A stretch of DNA of 64,000 nucleotides from Methylomonas lenta (GTDB taxonomy: Bacteria > Pseudomonadota > Gammaproteobacteria > Methylococcales > Methylomonadaceae). The translations under genes were made by a program, and so were the position numbers. A model generated the notes under the pieces. It had not been told where the DNA came from, did no database searches, and saw only the letters and a list, made by a program, of their open reading frames with translations. The stretch lies in contig NZ_LUUI01000076.1 in assembly GCF_001644015.1 (NCBI RefSeq), forward strand, positions 36,777 to 100,776. Reading direction: 5' to 3'. Every line of letters starts with the position of its first letter. Position 1 is the stretch's first letter. Below are positions 29,436 to 39,414 of the stretch, piece after piece.

Positions 29436-31241
29436 TTAAGAGTTGCGGCGGACAAATTGGTCAAGATGCTTGATATTGTCGGGTATAAAGACATCTACCC
29501 GGTTCCGGCCTTTTTTCTTAGCTCTGTAGCACGCGCTATCCGCGTTATTTAAAAACTCACCGGCATCTCGAACGTTACGAGTCACTATGGCCAACCCAAT
29601 ACTTGTGCTAATCGAGAAATCGGTATCCTCCCAAGTAAAGCAAAAGTTGCGTAGGCTTTCGCACAGCTCATGAGCGATATTTCGAGCTTGATTAAGCGTG
29701 GTGTGTTCCAGCAATAAAGCGAACTCATCGCCGCCCAGCCTTGCCAGGGTGTCGCGTTGACGCAGTTTGGAAGTCAACACGCCACTTAGTCTGCGGAGTA
29801 ATTCGTCCCCGGCAGCGTGTCCACAGATGTCGTTGACACACTTAAAATGATCCAAATCAAGATAGCAGAGCGCATGTTGAGAATGGTCGCTTTGGGCACT
29901 TTCCAGCACTCTGGACAGGCGTTGTTCGAATGCTGTCCGATTGACGAGTCCTGTCAGGGGATCATGGCTAGCCTGATACTCCAAACTCTGAATTTGAGCG
30001 TGAGATGCTGTCATGTCCAAAAAAACCAGCACCGCATTGTCGATAAGTCTTTCTGGCTCGACAGGATAAAACGAATATTCGACTGGAAAAGAATGGCCAT
30101 CCTTGCGCTTAAAGCTAGTGAGACAAAGCTCGGACGCGAGGCCTTGGCTTAGGTTAGAGTGTACTAGAGCTTCTATCGGTAAAGTAAAATCGTCTGTGTT
30201 GGGTTGGTCTATCGTAGACAATATGTCTTGTCCTAGAAGGTCTTTCTCGGCGTAACCTAACATGATTAGCGCAGCCCGGTTGACAAAACTACAATGTCCG
30301 TCGGCATCAAAACCGACAATGCCTTCGCTGGTCGCGTCCAACAGCAAGCGGAAACGCCGCTCACTGTTTCGTACTTTTGTATTTGCGCGTTTGAGCTTGC
30401 CTAAGGTTGCGCCAAGACTCGCATTGGCGGACTTGAGGATGACGCATTGTTTTTCCAGCTGTTCTGTGCGATTACACACCATTTCTTCGAGGCGCTGCCG
30501 GTAATAACTCAGTTCCTGCTCGATTTCTTTATCTTTAGTAATATCAACCAACACACCCTGTAGAAACATACTTTCACCTGCTTCATTACGCACCACAATG
30601 GCTTTGTCCAGAAACCAGCGGCTTTGTCCGTCATGTTTGGTTAAGCGGTATTCACAGCGTAAAGGTACATGGTGTTCATAGGTATAGGTGTAGGCCTCTA
30701 TGGTTGCGGCCAGATCGTCCGGATGGACCCGTTTAAGCAAACCTTGCGGCTCAGCAAGCCAATCGTCCGCGGGAAAACCCAGTTGAGATATCTGCGGGCT
30801 GACATATAAAAGCTTTACCGGCGTTTCTAGTGAGGCGATATAAGTGATGACCGGTATTTGTTCTACCAAGGTTCGGTATTTGGCCTCAGCCTCACGCAAT
30901 TGCTCCAATGCTACAGTCTTCTCCAGAAGCATTTGTTGTTCACGCTGTTCACGCAATGCATCAATCAATTCTGTCTGCATTGCGGCAGGTATGTTAGGTT
31001 TGCTGACATTTTCCGCTTGTTCGCTGAGAACTGCGGTATCAGGTAGATGCTGGTCCAACAGCACACACTCGGACTGATGGATGCTGGCAAGTTCAAGACT
31101 ATGATGGCCGGTATCTTCTTCGAAGGATTCCGAATGCTGTTCCTGAAACGTGCCGAAAGCCTGTTTGTAAGCCTCACGGTTAACTAGGTCATTGTCAGTA
31201 GACAATAAATAGATATTGGATTTCGCAGATACAGTATTCAT
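29436..31241 (-). CDS. Diguanylate cyclase with degenerate receiver-like N-terminus and two PAS domains
   Basis: This 601-residue protein makes cyclic di-GMP from GTP. The N-terminus (IYLLSTDNDLVNREAYKQAF ... CVLLDQHLPD) looks like the first half of a response-regulator receiver that has lost its later strands. Then come a PAS_3-type domain (~residues 115-245, with VHPDDLAATIEAY), a coiled coil, a second PAS (~295-415) and a C-terminal GGDEF domain. Its active site is RLGGDEFALLL, with an inhibitory RxxD site (RQRD) five residues upstream. No EAL domain is present. GGGGG lies nine bases before the ATG. It is downstream of, and on the same strand as, the Crp-type regulator. Confidence 0.92.
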   Translation of the reverse strand: MNTVSAKSNIYLLSTDNDLVNREAYKQAFGTFQEQHSESFEEDTGHHSLELASIHQSECVLLDQHLPDTAVLSEQAENVSKPNIPAAMQTELIDALREQREQQMLLEKTVALEQLREAEAKYRTLVEQIPVITYIASLETPVKLLYVSPQISQLGFPADDWLAEPQGLLKRVHPDDLAATIEAYTYTYEHHVPLRCEYRLTKHDGQSRWFLDKAIVVRNEAGESMFLQGVLVDITKDKEIEQELSYYRQRLEEMVCNRTEQLEKQCVILKSANASLGATLGKLKRANTKVRNSERRFRLLLDATSEGIVGFDADGHCSFVNRAALIMLGYAEKDLLGQDILSTIDQPNTDDFTLPIEALVHSNLSQGLASELCLTSFKRKDGHSFPVEYSFYPVEPERLIDNAVLVFLDMTASHAQIQSLEYQASHDPLTGLVNRTAFEQRLSRVLESAQSDHSQHALCYLDLDHFKCVNDICGHAAGDELLRRLSGVLTSKLRQRDTLARLGGDEFALLLEHTTLNQARNIAHELCESLRNFCFTWEDTDFSISTSIGLAIVTRNVRDAGEFLNNADSACYRAKKKGRNRVDVFIPDNIKHLDQFVRRNS

Positions 31242-31337
31242 AGCATCGTCCCCCTTATCGGTGACTAGATTTCAATTGCTGAAATGATCTTGCAATCCGC
31301 AGATGTAAGATTATTTCCCACTGGCCGAACAGTTTTA

Positions 31338-32150
31338 TCAGCCAGATGCTAAGTGCCTCCTGATATTGTTGGCATTTGTCTGCGTATATACAGTTGTAAT
31401 CGGTTTTAGCCTTGGGGACGGCATAGGGTGAATAGAAAGCAGACGGTCAAACTCGGTTTTGATGACCTGATAACACTCACAACTTTGTGCTTCCAAGCCG
31501 GCACGGTCCAGCACGCTGATGCGCCCACGACAGTAACGAATTACGCCAGCTTGCTGTAATTTCCCGGCGGCCTCGGTGACGCCTTCGCGGCGCACACCCA
31601 ATATGGTGGCGATCGATTGCTGGGTTAAGTTTATCTGGCTATCGCGTTGTCGGTCGAGGATTAGCAGCAGCCAGCGACAGAGTTGCTGGTCAATTGAATG
31701 ATGCCGATTGCAGGCCGCTATCTGCGTCATATACGTAATCAATGCCTGGGTATAACGGAGTAAAATGAAATGCAGCGCCCCACTGCGTTGCCCGCCTAGC
31801 CGGTTGACTTCCTGCTCAAATCGATGTTTGCGCAAGCGATAGGCATATCCTGGCATCACGACCACGGCTTGATGCGGCATGGTTTCGCCGCCCATGAACA
31901 GCGAGATGCCCAGCATCCCTTCGTGGCCTATCATCCCCAGTTCGCTAGAAGCGCCATCCTCGGTGAAATACAGGTTGGAGATGATGCCGGTTATAGGGAA
32001 ATAGGCATAGCGCAATGCCTCGCCGGGTTCATTCAGAATGTCGCCACTAGATAGTTCAACCCGTTCCATCAGACTTGAAACAAACGCATAATTTTTTTTG
32101 GGCAGCCCTGCCAGAAGTTGGTTTTGTCTTGGATTGTCGATTTCAGTCAT
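31338..32150 (-). CDS. Crp/Fnr-family transcriptional regulator
   Basis: In this 270-residue protein the first ~125 residues form a cyclic-nucleotide-binding-like beta roll (VELSSGDILNEPGEALRYAYFPITG; GMIGHEGMLGISLFMGGE). A long dimer helix follows, then a winged helix (NLTQQSIATILGVRREGVTEAAGKLQQAGVIRY). The pattern is that of the 'cAMP-binding domain of CRP or a regulatory subunit' group lacking the FNR cysteine cluster, so the ligand is unknown. GGAAG lies before the ATG. The diguanylate cyclase gene follows after 96 bases. Confidence 0.87.
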   Translation of the reverse strand: MTEIDNPRQNQLLAGLPKKNYAFVSSLMERVELSSGDILNEPGEALRYAYFPITGIISNLYFTEDGASSELGMIGHEGMLGISLFMGGETMPHQAVVVMPGYAYRLRKHRFEQEVNRLGGQRSGALHFILLRYTQALITYMTQIAACNRHHSIDQQLCRWLLLILDRQRDSQINLTQQSIATILGVRREGVTEAAGKLQQAGVIRYCRGRISVLDRAGLEAQSCECYQVIKTEFDRLLSIHPMPSPRLKPITTVYTQTNANNIRRHLASG

Positions 32151-32658
32151 CAGTCACTTCCAGGTTATTTGACAATAGTCCGAAGTACGTTCTCTCGTAG
32201 CTAAAACGGTAAAACTTTACTAATGCGTAGTGTTTTATCACATCACCTAACGGACAAGAATACGTGCTACTACTTAGGGAGCTTCGAAAACCCCTTGCTT
32301 TATCGTTTCCGCGAAAGCAGCAATCTGGCTTATTTCTACTGCCTATTTAGACGCTTTAGCGTTCTACAAAACCTTACAGCTTGAAAGATTAATTTGACAG
32401 GGTTGTTTTTTTGCCAGCATACTTTTCGTCTAGAAGGGGGGGGAGGATGCTGGGTTGCTGTATTGACGCATTGGGTGGACCAAGGTGAGATAATTTAGCC
32501 TTAAGCCAGGCGTGGAAAACCCGATTGTTAATTGCGAACTTTACTAAATCAGAGCTTCCCAGCAAGCAAAAGTCGCACGTACGGCTTGATTCAAGTCCCC
32601 CCCCCCCAAAAAAAAAGCCTAAAGTTGCCTCAATTCCTTTTGAAATGGAAGATGCCTC
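32151..32658. other. 508-base non-coding stretch with long homopolymers
   Basis: No gene is recognised. It contains G8 (32436-32443) and a C11-A9 tract (32597-32616), the latter about 40 bases before the sensor-gene stub. Positions 32568-32587 resemble half of a group II intron domain V, but no matching partner strand is seen. Confidence 0.45.
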
Positions 32659-32837
32659 ATGACTGAAACGCGTTACAAGTCTGCACACACCCAAAGTCTT
32701 TTTCGACAAGAAGCGCAGAAAAGACTCGTAAGTACAGCAAGAAGCCATTGTTCTGAGGATGCGCCAGAGAAGATCTTTCACGAACTGCAGATGTATCAGA
32801 TTGAACTGGAAATACAGCATGAATCATTGTTGCAGGC
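32659..32837 (+). pseudogene. 5' stub of a PAS sensor/regulator gene, interrupted by an IS fragment
   Basis: An ATG with GGAAG seven bases upstream starts about 60 codons. Their end (IFHELQMYQIELEIQHESLLQ) is the conserved helical lead-in found before the first PAS domain of many sensor kinases and diguanylate cyclases ('LHELQVHQIELEMQNEEL'). The frame then runs directly into IS5-type transposase DNA near 32838 and becomes meaningless. No PAS domain remains. A complete kinase of different architecture lies 430 bases downstream. Confidence 0.65.
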
Positions 32838-33251
32838 AACACCAGCAAAATCCATATGGCAGCTGATGCCGGCGGCCTTTCTATCCAGTTCTCGGTTTCA
32901 GCTGGCGAACTGCATGATTGCAAAAAGGCGCCGGAATTTGTGGCAAAACTGCCCTTGGCTGACTACATGATTGCTAACAAGGGCTATGACAGCGAGCCAT
33001 TATGGTTCCAAATTCGAGACCAAGGTGCAATCCCCTTCATCCCAAGAAAACAAGATTCAACAGTCGGGAATAAAGACATGGATGGGTGTCTGGATAAGTA
33101 TCGCCAGCTCGTTGAAAACATGTTTGCGCGGCTGAAACATTTTAGAACCATCGCCACGCGATATGACAAACTAAAATGTAATTTTGCAGGTGCTATCGCT
33201 CTGGTTTGCGCTTTCATATGGTTACCCATGTTAAACGGCAATAGCCCCTAA
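32838..33251 (+). pseudogene. IS5-family transposase, C-terminal fragment
   Basis: From about 32838 the frame reads TSKIHMAADAGGL ... ADYMIANKGYDSEPLW ... IPRKQDS ... VENMFARLKHFRTIATRYDK ... WLPMLNG. This is the second half of an IS5-type DDE transposase. The second catalytic Asp (NKGYD) and the Glu (VENMFARLK) are present, while the N-terminal half with the first Asp is missing. With no start of its own family and no visible 5' end, it is a dead remnant. It cuts the sensor stub and ends 15 bases before the kinase gene. Confidence 0.85.
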
Positions 33252-33266
33252 ACTGACGTAGAGCAG

Positions 33267-36263
33267 ATGGTAAACGGGCGATTTCAAATCCAATCTGTTT
33301 TCTTTTATTTTGCGGCACAACCCGCCTGGTTGCGATATGGTTTAGCACTAATAACTGTTATTGCCGCAACGACTGCAACTCTTTATATCCCTCTGATTGG
33401 CGAAAGAGCTGCTTTTTTGTTGTTTTTTTTTGGCATCGCCCAGGCCTCTTTCTGGCTTGGTCTAAAACCGGGCGCACTTACGGCAGTTTTATCCTTAATC
33501 GCCGTCAATGCATTCGTTTTGTTTCCGACCGGAATTGAACTGCATAAGATTTTGATTTTAAATGCCGGCTTTTGTTTTGTATCGGCGGTTATGCTCGTTA
33601 CAACCAGCTTCAATCGGCAATTAGCCGAAGCGTTGAAGGAAAGCCGGCAAAATTTGAACCACGCACAAAGCGTCGGAAAAATCGGCAGTTGGCGAATGAA
33701 TGTGCAACATAACCAATTGCAGTGGTCGGAGCAAAATCATCGTATATTCGGGATTCCCCCAGATACGCCGATGACTTACGAGACCTTTCTTGACACTGTG
33801 CATCCCGAAGACCGAGATTACGTCGACAAGATGTGGCAGGCAGCCTTGAACGGCGAGCCCTACGATATCGAACATCGAATTGTGATTACCGGCCAGGTGA
33901 AATGGGTTCGAGAAAAAGCTACGCTAGAGTTCAATAAAAAGGGCAAATTGTTAGGTGGATTCGGCATTACCCAGGATATTACCGAACGCAAACAGGTTGA
34001 ACTGGAGCGGCAAAAATTCGTCTCCCTCGCAGATAACAGCCAAGAATTCATAAGCATGTGCGATATGAATTTTACCTCATTCTATGTCAATGCCGCCGGC
34101 ATGCGCCTAGTTGGCCTTGATAGCCTGGAACAAGCCTGCCGGACCCCAGTCCAGGAATTTTTCTTTCCCGAAGATCAACGCTTTATCATCGAAGAATTCT
34201 TACCGCGTTTACCAAAGGAGCAATCCGGCAATGTGGAAATCCGCTTCCGCCATTTCAAGACTGGCGCCGCCATCTGGATGATTTACAATGTGTTTAGCAT
34301 TAAAAACAATCAAGGTGATCAGGTTGGATTCGCCACTGTAAGCCGTGACATCAGCGCCCGCAAACGGGCTGAAGAAGCGCTAAAAATGAGTCAAGATCAG
34401 CTTCGTCTGTTCGTCGATCAAGCACCTATCAGTATTGCGATGTTTGACCGGGATATGAACTATGTAGTCACCAGTCGTCGCTGGATAGACGATTTTGGAC
34501 GTGGATACCCTGAATTGATTGGTCGCAATCACTATGACCTTCACACGGATATTCCGGCGGAGTGGAAACAGATTCACCGCAAAGCACAAGCCGGCGCGTT
34601 CTTGAAAAATGACGAAGACCTTTGGATACAGTCCGATGGCAGTCAGCTTTGGTTGCGCTGGGCTGTTTATCCGTGGACAAATCAGGAGGGCGAAATCGGT
34701 GGGATTATTATCTCTGCCGAGAATATAACTGCATACCACCAAGCCGAGGCGGCTGTGCGAGCAAGTGAGGCATTTGTAAGTAATCTGCTGAACTCATTAC
34801 CCGAACATGTTGCAGTACTGGATAACCACGGTGAAGTGATAGCAGTGAACGAACCGTGGAAACGTTTCGCGTTAGAAAATAGCAGCAAACCCAAAGACGT
34901 ATGCATAGGGGCGAATTATCTTCACGTTTGCCGCCAAGCCTCTAAGGTTGGCGAACCTTATTCGGGTAAGGCACTCGCAGGACTAGAAGCCATATTGGCT
35001 GGACGGCAAGATGAATTTGCAATGGAATACCTATGCCACACTTCCGCCAATAATCGTTGGTTTCTGATGAATGCCAAACGTATGAGCCACGATTCGGAAG
35101 GCGTCGTGATTACTCATCTGGATATTACCGAACACAAACAGGCTCAAGATGAATTACGTGAGAGTGAAGCACGACTTGCGCTGATTATCGAAGAGGCCAA
35201 AGCGGGTTGCTGGGACTGGAATCCGCTGACTAGTGAGTTATTTTTATCAAGTGAGTCGAAACGTCAAATCGGCTTTGAGGACAACTTACTTAACCGCTGG
35301 GAAGAATGGGAGAGTCGCTTGCATCCGGATGACCGTGCTATGGTTTGGGCAACTGCAAAAAACTATATCTCCGGCCATCAGCATAATTATGACTTGGAGT
35401 TTCGTCTAAAACACAAAGATGGCTCCTACCGTTGGATTCATTCTCGAGGCGGCTTGTTACGCGACCAGAACAATCGACCCTCTCGAATGCTGGGTATCAA
35501 TTTAGACGTTACCGACTATAAGATGCAAAAGGAAATCAACGAGCGGCGAGTGGAATTGGAACAATCGTTTCGATTACATGTTGCGGTACAGACAGCAGCA
35601 GCCATAGCCCACGAGTTGAATCAGCCTCTGACAGCCATCTGCTCTTATGCCGATGTGGCAACCCATATGCTACAAACGGGTAATTCCAACCCGGAAAAGC
35701 TCTCTCAAATCATGGGAAATTGTTCTCAGCAAGCGCAACGTGCCGGTAAAGTGATACGACAATTATTAACCTTATTACAAAAAGGCGAAACGACCAGCGA
35801 GGCTATGGATATCAATAGTTCGGTGCATAAAGCGATCGAGATTGTGAAAGCGGATGGACTCTTAGACGTTTTTAAAATAGAGATGAATCTTACCGCCGAT
35901 TTACCGCCGGTCATGGCTAATGCTCTTCAAGTCCAAAAGGTGTTGATTAATTTGGTGCGCAACGGCTTGGAGTCTATGCAGGTTGAGGGTAAAGATGCCG
36001 GTATATTGACGGTGACAACCCGTCCCTTCGACGTTGATCCTGCCATGGTATTAGTGTCGGTGTGTGATAGTGGGGTAGGCGTCACCGACACTGCCGCCCT
36101 AAAAAAAATATTCCAACCTTTCTACACCACAAAAACTACAGGATTAGGAATGGGTTTGGCTATTAGTCGCGCCTTGATTGAAGCCCATGGTGGTAAATTA
36201 TGGGCGGAACAAAATGCTGATATTGGCATCTCGATCCACTTTACTTTACCCTTCGAGAAATGA
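33267..36263 (+). CDS. Membrane-anchored multi-PAS sensor histidine kinase
   Basis: This 998-residue protein has a DUF4118-like membrane region (about residues 18-110, four hydrophobic segments, as in KdpD). A string of about five PAS domains with PAC ends follows (FGITQDITERKQ, FATVSRDISARKR, IIISAENITAYHQA, VITHLDITEHKQ, LGINLDVTDYKM). The C-terminal kinase core has the H box AIAHELNQPLTAI, the N box INLVRNGLES, G1 CDSGVGV and G2 GLGMGLAIS. The H box resembles FixL-type kinases. The signal is unknown. The ATG lacks a strong ribosome site. Its stop overlaps the ATG of the response regulator by four bases, so they form a two-component pair. Confidence 0.93.
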   Translation: MVNGRFQIQSVFFYFAAQPAWLRYGLALITVIAATTATLYIPLIGERAAFLLFFFGIAQASFWLGLKPGALTAVLSLIAVNAFVLFPTGIELHKILILNAGFCFVSAVMLVTTSFNRQLAEALKESRQNLNHAQSVGKIGSWRMNVQHNQLQWSEQNHRIFGIPPDTPMTYETFLDTVHPEDRDYVDKMWQAALNGEPYDIEHRIVITGQVKWVREKATLEFNKKGKLLGGFGITQDITERKQVELERQKFVSLADNSQEFISMCDMNFTSFYVNAAGMRLVGLDSLEQACRTPVQEFFFPEDQRFIIEEFLPRLPKEQSGNVEIRFRHFKTGAAIWMIYNVFSIKNNQGDQVGFATVSRDISARKRAEEALKMSQDQLRLFVDQAPISIAMFDRDMNYVVTSRRWIDDFGRGYPELIGRNHYDLHTDIPAEWKQIHRKAQAGAFLKNDEDLWIQSDGSQLWLRWAVYPWTNQEGEIGGIIISAENITAYHQAEAAVRASEAFVSNLLNSLPEHVAVLDNHGEVIAVNEPWKRFALENSSKPKDVCIGANYLHVCRQASKVGEPYSGKALAGLEAILAGRQDEFAMEYLCHTSANNRWFLMNAKRMSHDSEGVVITHLDITEHKQAQDELRESEARLALIIEEAKAGCWDWNPLTSELFLSSESKRQIGFEDNLLNRWEEWESRLHPDDRAMVWATAKNYISGHQHNYDLEFRLKHKDGSYRWIHSRGGLLRDQNNRPSRMLGINLDVTDYKMQKEINERRVELEQSFRLHVAVQTAAAIAHELNQPLTAICSYADVATHMLQTGNSNPEKLSQIMGNCSQQAQRAGKVIRQLLTLLQKGETTSEAMDINSSVHKAIEIVKADGLLDVFKIEMNLTADLPPVMANALQVQKVLINLVRNGLESMQVEGKDAGILTVTTRPFDVDPAMVLVSVCDSGVGVTDTAALKKIFQPFYTTKTTGLGMGLAISRALIEAHGGKLWAEQNADIGISIHFTLPFEK

Positions 36264-36883
36264 GAGCTCCACCTTGCGTGTTTATCATCGACGACGATGC
36301 GGTTCGCGACAGCCTTGGACAAGTCATGGAGAACGCCGGCTTGGCCTTTCAGGCTTTTGAAAGTGCCGAGCACTTTTTACAAACCTATTGTCCTGGCATG
36401 TCAGGCTGCCTGCTGCTCGATCTCAATATGCCTGATATGACTGGCGACGAATTGCAAGCCGAACTCCTCAGCCGGAATATTCATTTACCGATTATTTTCC
36501 TGACCGGCTATGGCGATATACCGACAACCGTTCGTGTCATCAAAGCAGGCGCAATTGATTTTCTGACCAAGCCTGTTCCCAGCAAGCTTTTGATCGAACG
36601 CATTCAGATGGCACTGCAGCAAGAATCTTTGAAACAAGAACAGGCAAAGGAAGTGCATGCGCATTGTAGTTGCCAATATGGACTCACCGCCCGTGAATTA
36701 GAGATCGTATCACTGGTGGTAGCGGGACATTCCAATAAGGAAATCGCCAACCAATTGGGCATCAGCCATCGTACCGTCGAGGTTCACCGGGCGCACGTCA
36801 TGGAAAAAACCGGTGCAACTTGTCTTTTAGAACTCGTCAGATTATTTGAAGCCTGCCAACTTCCTCCAGAACCACCCGCATAA
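36260..36883 (+). CDS. FixJ/TodT-type response regulator (receiver plus LuxR HTH)
   Basis: In this 207-residue protein the receiver domain (residues ~5-120) has the acidic pair DDD at 11-13, the phospho-acceptor Asp54 in LLLDLNMPDMTG, and the conserved Thr (FLTGYGD) and Lys (LTKPV). The C-terminal LuxR/GerE helix-turn-helix reads LTARELEIVSLVVAGHSNKEIANQLGISHRTVEVHRAHVMEK. It should be phosphorylated by the kinase encoded immediately upstream (ATGA overlap, translational coupling) and then activate transcription. The target genes are not evident; the divergent efflux operon nearby is one guess. Confidence 0.93.
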   Translation: MRAPPCVFIIDDDAVRDSLGQVMENAGLAFQAFESAEHFLQTYCPGMSGCLLLDLNMPDMTGDELQAELLSRNIHLPIIFLTGYGDIPTTVRVIKAGAIDFLTKPVPSKLLIERIQMALQQESLKQEQAKEVHAHCSCQYGLTARELEIVSLVVAGHSNKEIANQLGISHRTVEVHRAHVMEKTGATCLLELVRLFEACQLPPEPPA

Positions 36884-37185
36884 AAAACACACCTATTTTG
36901 AGCATGAAATGGTGTCGCCTGACATCACGAGTTACAGCCTTATCGATAAGCGGTTTTTTCTGTCCTAGAGCCGCTTGCAGTCGGCTCATATCAGCTAGCA
37001 TTTCATCGTATTCAGGTTTAACCGGCGGGCCCCCATTGTCTGCTCATTGAGCGTTATGATGATTTAAGTCTGGTAAACGCTGTACTCGAACGGACCGCTT
37101 GCTGCCTGATGATTAAACTACCGTTAGCTTATGTCATGAACAACATTGATACCGTTTTTTTACGAAGCAATTTTGGACGCTGATC
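36884..37185. other. 302-base stretch between convergent genes
   Basis: I see no gene. CTTATCGATAAG followed by CGGTTTTTT (36941-36959) could form a weak terminator for the two-component operon, but the stem is only four pairs. Nothing else stands out. Confidence 0.4.
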
Positions 37186-39414
37186 TTAGGACTTTAACCC
37201 CGAATTTAGCGCAGTTTGTTGCATATTTTCGATCAAGGCCGTGATTTGCTCGTCCAGCATGAAGCGCAATTCCCATTCCAAGGCCCAATCAGCCGACAGG
37301 CTGTCGACACCATGATGTTCAATATAGCTTTGTTTAAGCTGAACCTGCGCCTCAGTGGTCTGTTTTACCCTATCCAGACGTTCACCGTCTAAAATCTGAG
37401 CGATCTGCTCTAGCGCTAGCGACAGTGCAGAGTCTAGCGTGCGGCTATGTTGCTGCAGTTCGGCGGGAAAAGTGTCGAACTGCTGGCCGCTCATCAATCG
37501 GTAGCGTTTTCTGACCTGTAATAGCGCGGACAGCTGATTCGCATCGCGGATAATTGTCTGCAATGCCGCTCTTTCGCGAGTCTTGGTCTGCGAGCGGGCG
37601 TCCGGTTCCAACAATGCATGTGCCAACAAGTCTTGCGCGGTCTTTAAATCCTTCTCCGCCGCCAAACGTAGCGGTAGGATATAGCTCATCAGATGACCTA
37701 TATCGGGTAAACGTACGGTGAATTTTGACAGAGTGCGTAAGGCCGAAATGCAATGGTGGCGCGCCAGAACCACGGAACGCCTAGGCCAGAGCGCGTAGTC
37801 GAGTACACCCATGACGATCAGACCCAGCATGATGCCAATCACTCGGTCGCGCGGCAGGTAGAGATCGGTGACCGGGCCAAAATCGTGCAAGACAAATAGG
37901 GCGAAGGAAAAGCCTAGTTGGCGGCCTAGGTAGGCTATGCGATCACTACCTGCGGTTATCCAGGCCGATAAGGCCCAGAACGGCGTAGTGCTCAGTGCGA
38001 AACCGATGATGGTATCGAACTGCGATTGGAATACCAGTACGTAAAAATAGGCGCACAACCCGCCAATGGCAGCCCCCGATATCCGCAACAGCGAGAGTCG
38101 GTAATCGGCACCAAGGCTGGTTTGCGCAGCAACCAGACAGGTAGGGATTGCGGTATTGATATCGGGCCAATCCAGGGCTTGCACGATCAGCATGCATAGT
38201 ATCGCACCCAGGGAAAATTTAATGCCGAATTGCAAACTGTCGGCATGTCTTGCCCAAAACTCGTAGTCTAGCCAGGCCGGCCGCCAGTTTGCTGTGTCCT
38301 CATCCTCCGGCTCGGTATGCTGGCTGCTGTAAGCATCGGGATGATGCATTTGGCTGTTCAAGGCGGCAATACTTTGCAAAGCTTGCCAAAAGGCGGTCAA
38401 TACCGAAGGATGGCTTAAGCGCGAATAGGCGTGGAGTATCTCGTTATTGAGTAAAACGTCGATGGGCTCGGAAACATTGCGGTATTCTTCCACGCTCAAC
38501 CGCACTAGGGAGCAGGCCTTTTGCAGCGCCAAATAGACGCGCAGCTTTTCCGGATTCATTGCTTGCTTGCGATAGTCCGCCTCCAGGCTTTGATCCAGCC
38601 AGACCGCCAATTGGTGTAATCCGTCAATTTCCAGCAACAAATTCAAATATATGTCGTGTTGCCGGCGTATGGATGGATATAGCAGTTCCGCGTCGCCGAG
38701 TAACGCTTGCAACTTGCCGAACTGGCCAGCGCCCGCCGCTTTGTGGAGCGTTTTTTGTTGGCCTGTAACTCCGGCGTCGGCGAGACGACTGCTGAAAATC
38801 GCTTCCACTGACGCAAGTTGCGCGGCGATGCCTGCGGTTAACAGCTGGCGAGGGTCCTGCGGCTTGATGCTTAGATGTACCAGCGTCCAGGTGCCCAAAC
38901 CCAAGCCGCCAATGATGGGAATATTCCACAGGGCTTGGTAAATGTTTGCGTCGGTCGTGCTCGGGCTATATAGCACTGCAATCGAATACCACAACGCAAT
39001 TCCGGTCGGCCAGGCAATCAAACGGGCGTGAAACAAGGCCAAGGCCATGATTATGAAGGAGAGGCTCAGCACCAACCAGCCATCGTTGCCAGCCAGCATC
39101 AATGTCAAGACCGACATTATCACGGTGACGATTAGATAAAATAGCTGGCGCAAGCCGAAAGCCAGCGACTGCCCGGCGTTGGCGTAGGCGTCATAACTAA
39201 GGCTGATCAGAATAGCCAGTGCGCCAAGGGCTGGCACATGCAAAGTTTGGCTAACCAGGGCGATGATGAGCGTGACGGCGAACAGACGGACAGCGGCGAC
39301 ACGCCGACCGGGAAAGTCCTGCAGCTCCTTTGCCAGAAATTGCGCCAGACCGGTACCGAACCAGAACCGGCTTTGGCCGTGGATCGAGGTATTTTGTTTG
39401 TTGTGGTGACTCAT
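37186..39414 (-). CDS. FUSC-family inner-membrane efflux protein (MdtO/AaeB-like)
   Basis: This 742-residue protein of the fusaric-acid-resistance/aromatic-acid-exporter family has two membrane blocks (about residues 40-185 and 395-545, several helices each). Each is followed by a cytoplasmic helical region, the repeated layout of this family. The second block begins SLQFGIKFSLGAILCMLIVQAL. With the overlapping HlyD-type gene and a YtcA-type lipoprotein gene, it matches the mdtNO-ytcA arrangement of Escherichia coli. Substrates of such systems include aromatic acids and related toxic compounds; the one here is unknown. Its ATG overlaps the end of the membrane-fusion gene by four bases. Confidence 0.88.
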   Translation of the reverse strand: MSHHNKQNTSIHGQSRFWFGTGLAQFLAKELQDFPGRRVAAVRLFAVTLIIALVSQTLHVPALGALAILISLSYDAYANAGQSLAFGLRQLFYLIVTVIMSVLTLMLAGNDGWLVLSLSFIIMALALFHARLIAWPTGIALWYSIAVLYSPSTTDANIYQALWNIPIIGGLGLGTWTLVHLSIKPQDPRQLLTAGIAAQLASVEAIFSSRLADAGVTGQQKTLHKAAGAGQFGKLQALLGDAELLYPSIRRQHDIYLNLLLEIDGLHQLAVWLDQSLEADYRKQAMNPEKLRVYLALQKACSLVRLSVEEYRNVSEPIDVLLNNEILHAYSRLSHPSVLTAFWQALQSIAALNSQMHHPDAYSSQHTEPEDEDTANWRPAWLDYEFWARHADSLQFGIKFSLGAILCMLIVQALDWPDINTAIPTCLVAAQTSLGADYRLSLLRISGAAIGGLCAYFYVLVFQSQFDTIIGFALSTTPFWALSAWITAGSDRIAYLGRQLGFSFALFVLHDFGPVTDLYLPRDRVIGIMLGLIVMGVLDYALWPRRSVVLARHHCISALRTLSKFTVRLPDIGHLMSYILPLRLAAEKDLKTAQDLLAHALLEPDARSQTKTRERAALQTIIRDANQLSALLQVRKRYRLMSGQQFDTFPAELQQHSRTLDSALSLALEQIAQILDGERLDRVKQTTEAQVQLKQSYIEHHGVDSLSADWALEWELRFMLDEQITALIENMQQTALNSGLKS

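Noticed and set aside
32568-32587. Sequence like the 3' half of a group II intron domain V
   Set aside because: The expected pairing strand upstream does not match and no reverse transcriptase gene is present; chance or a very small relic.
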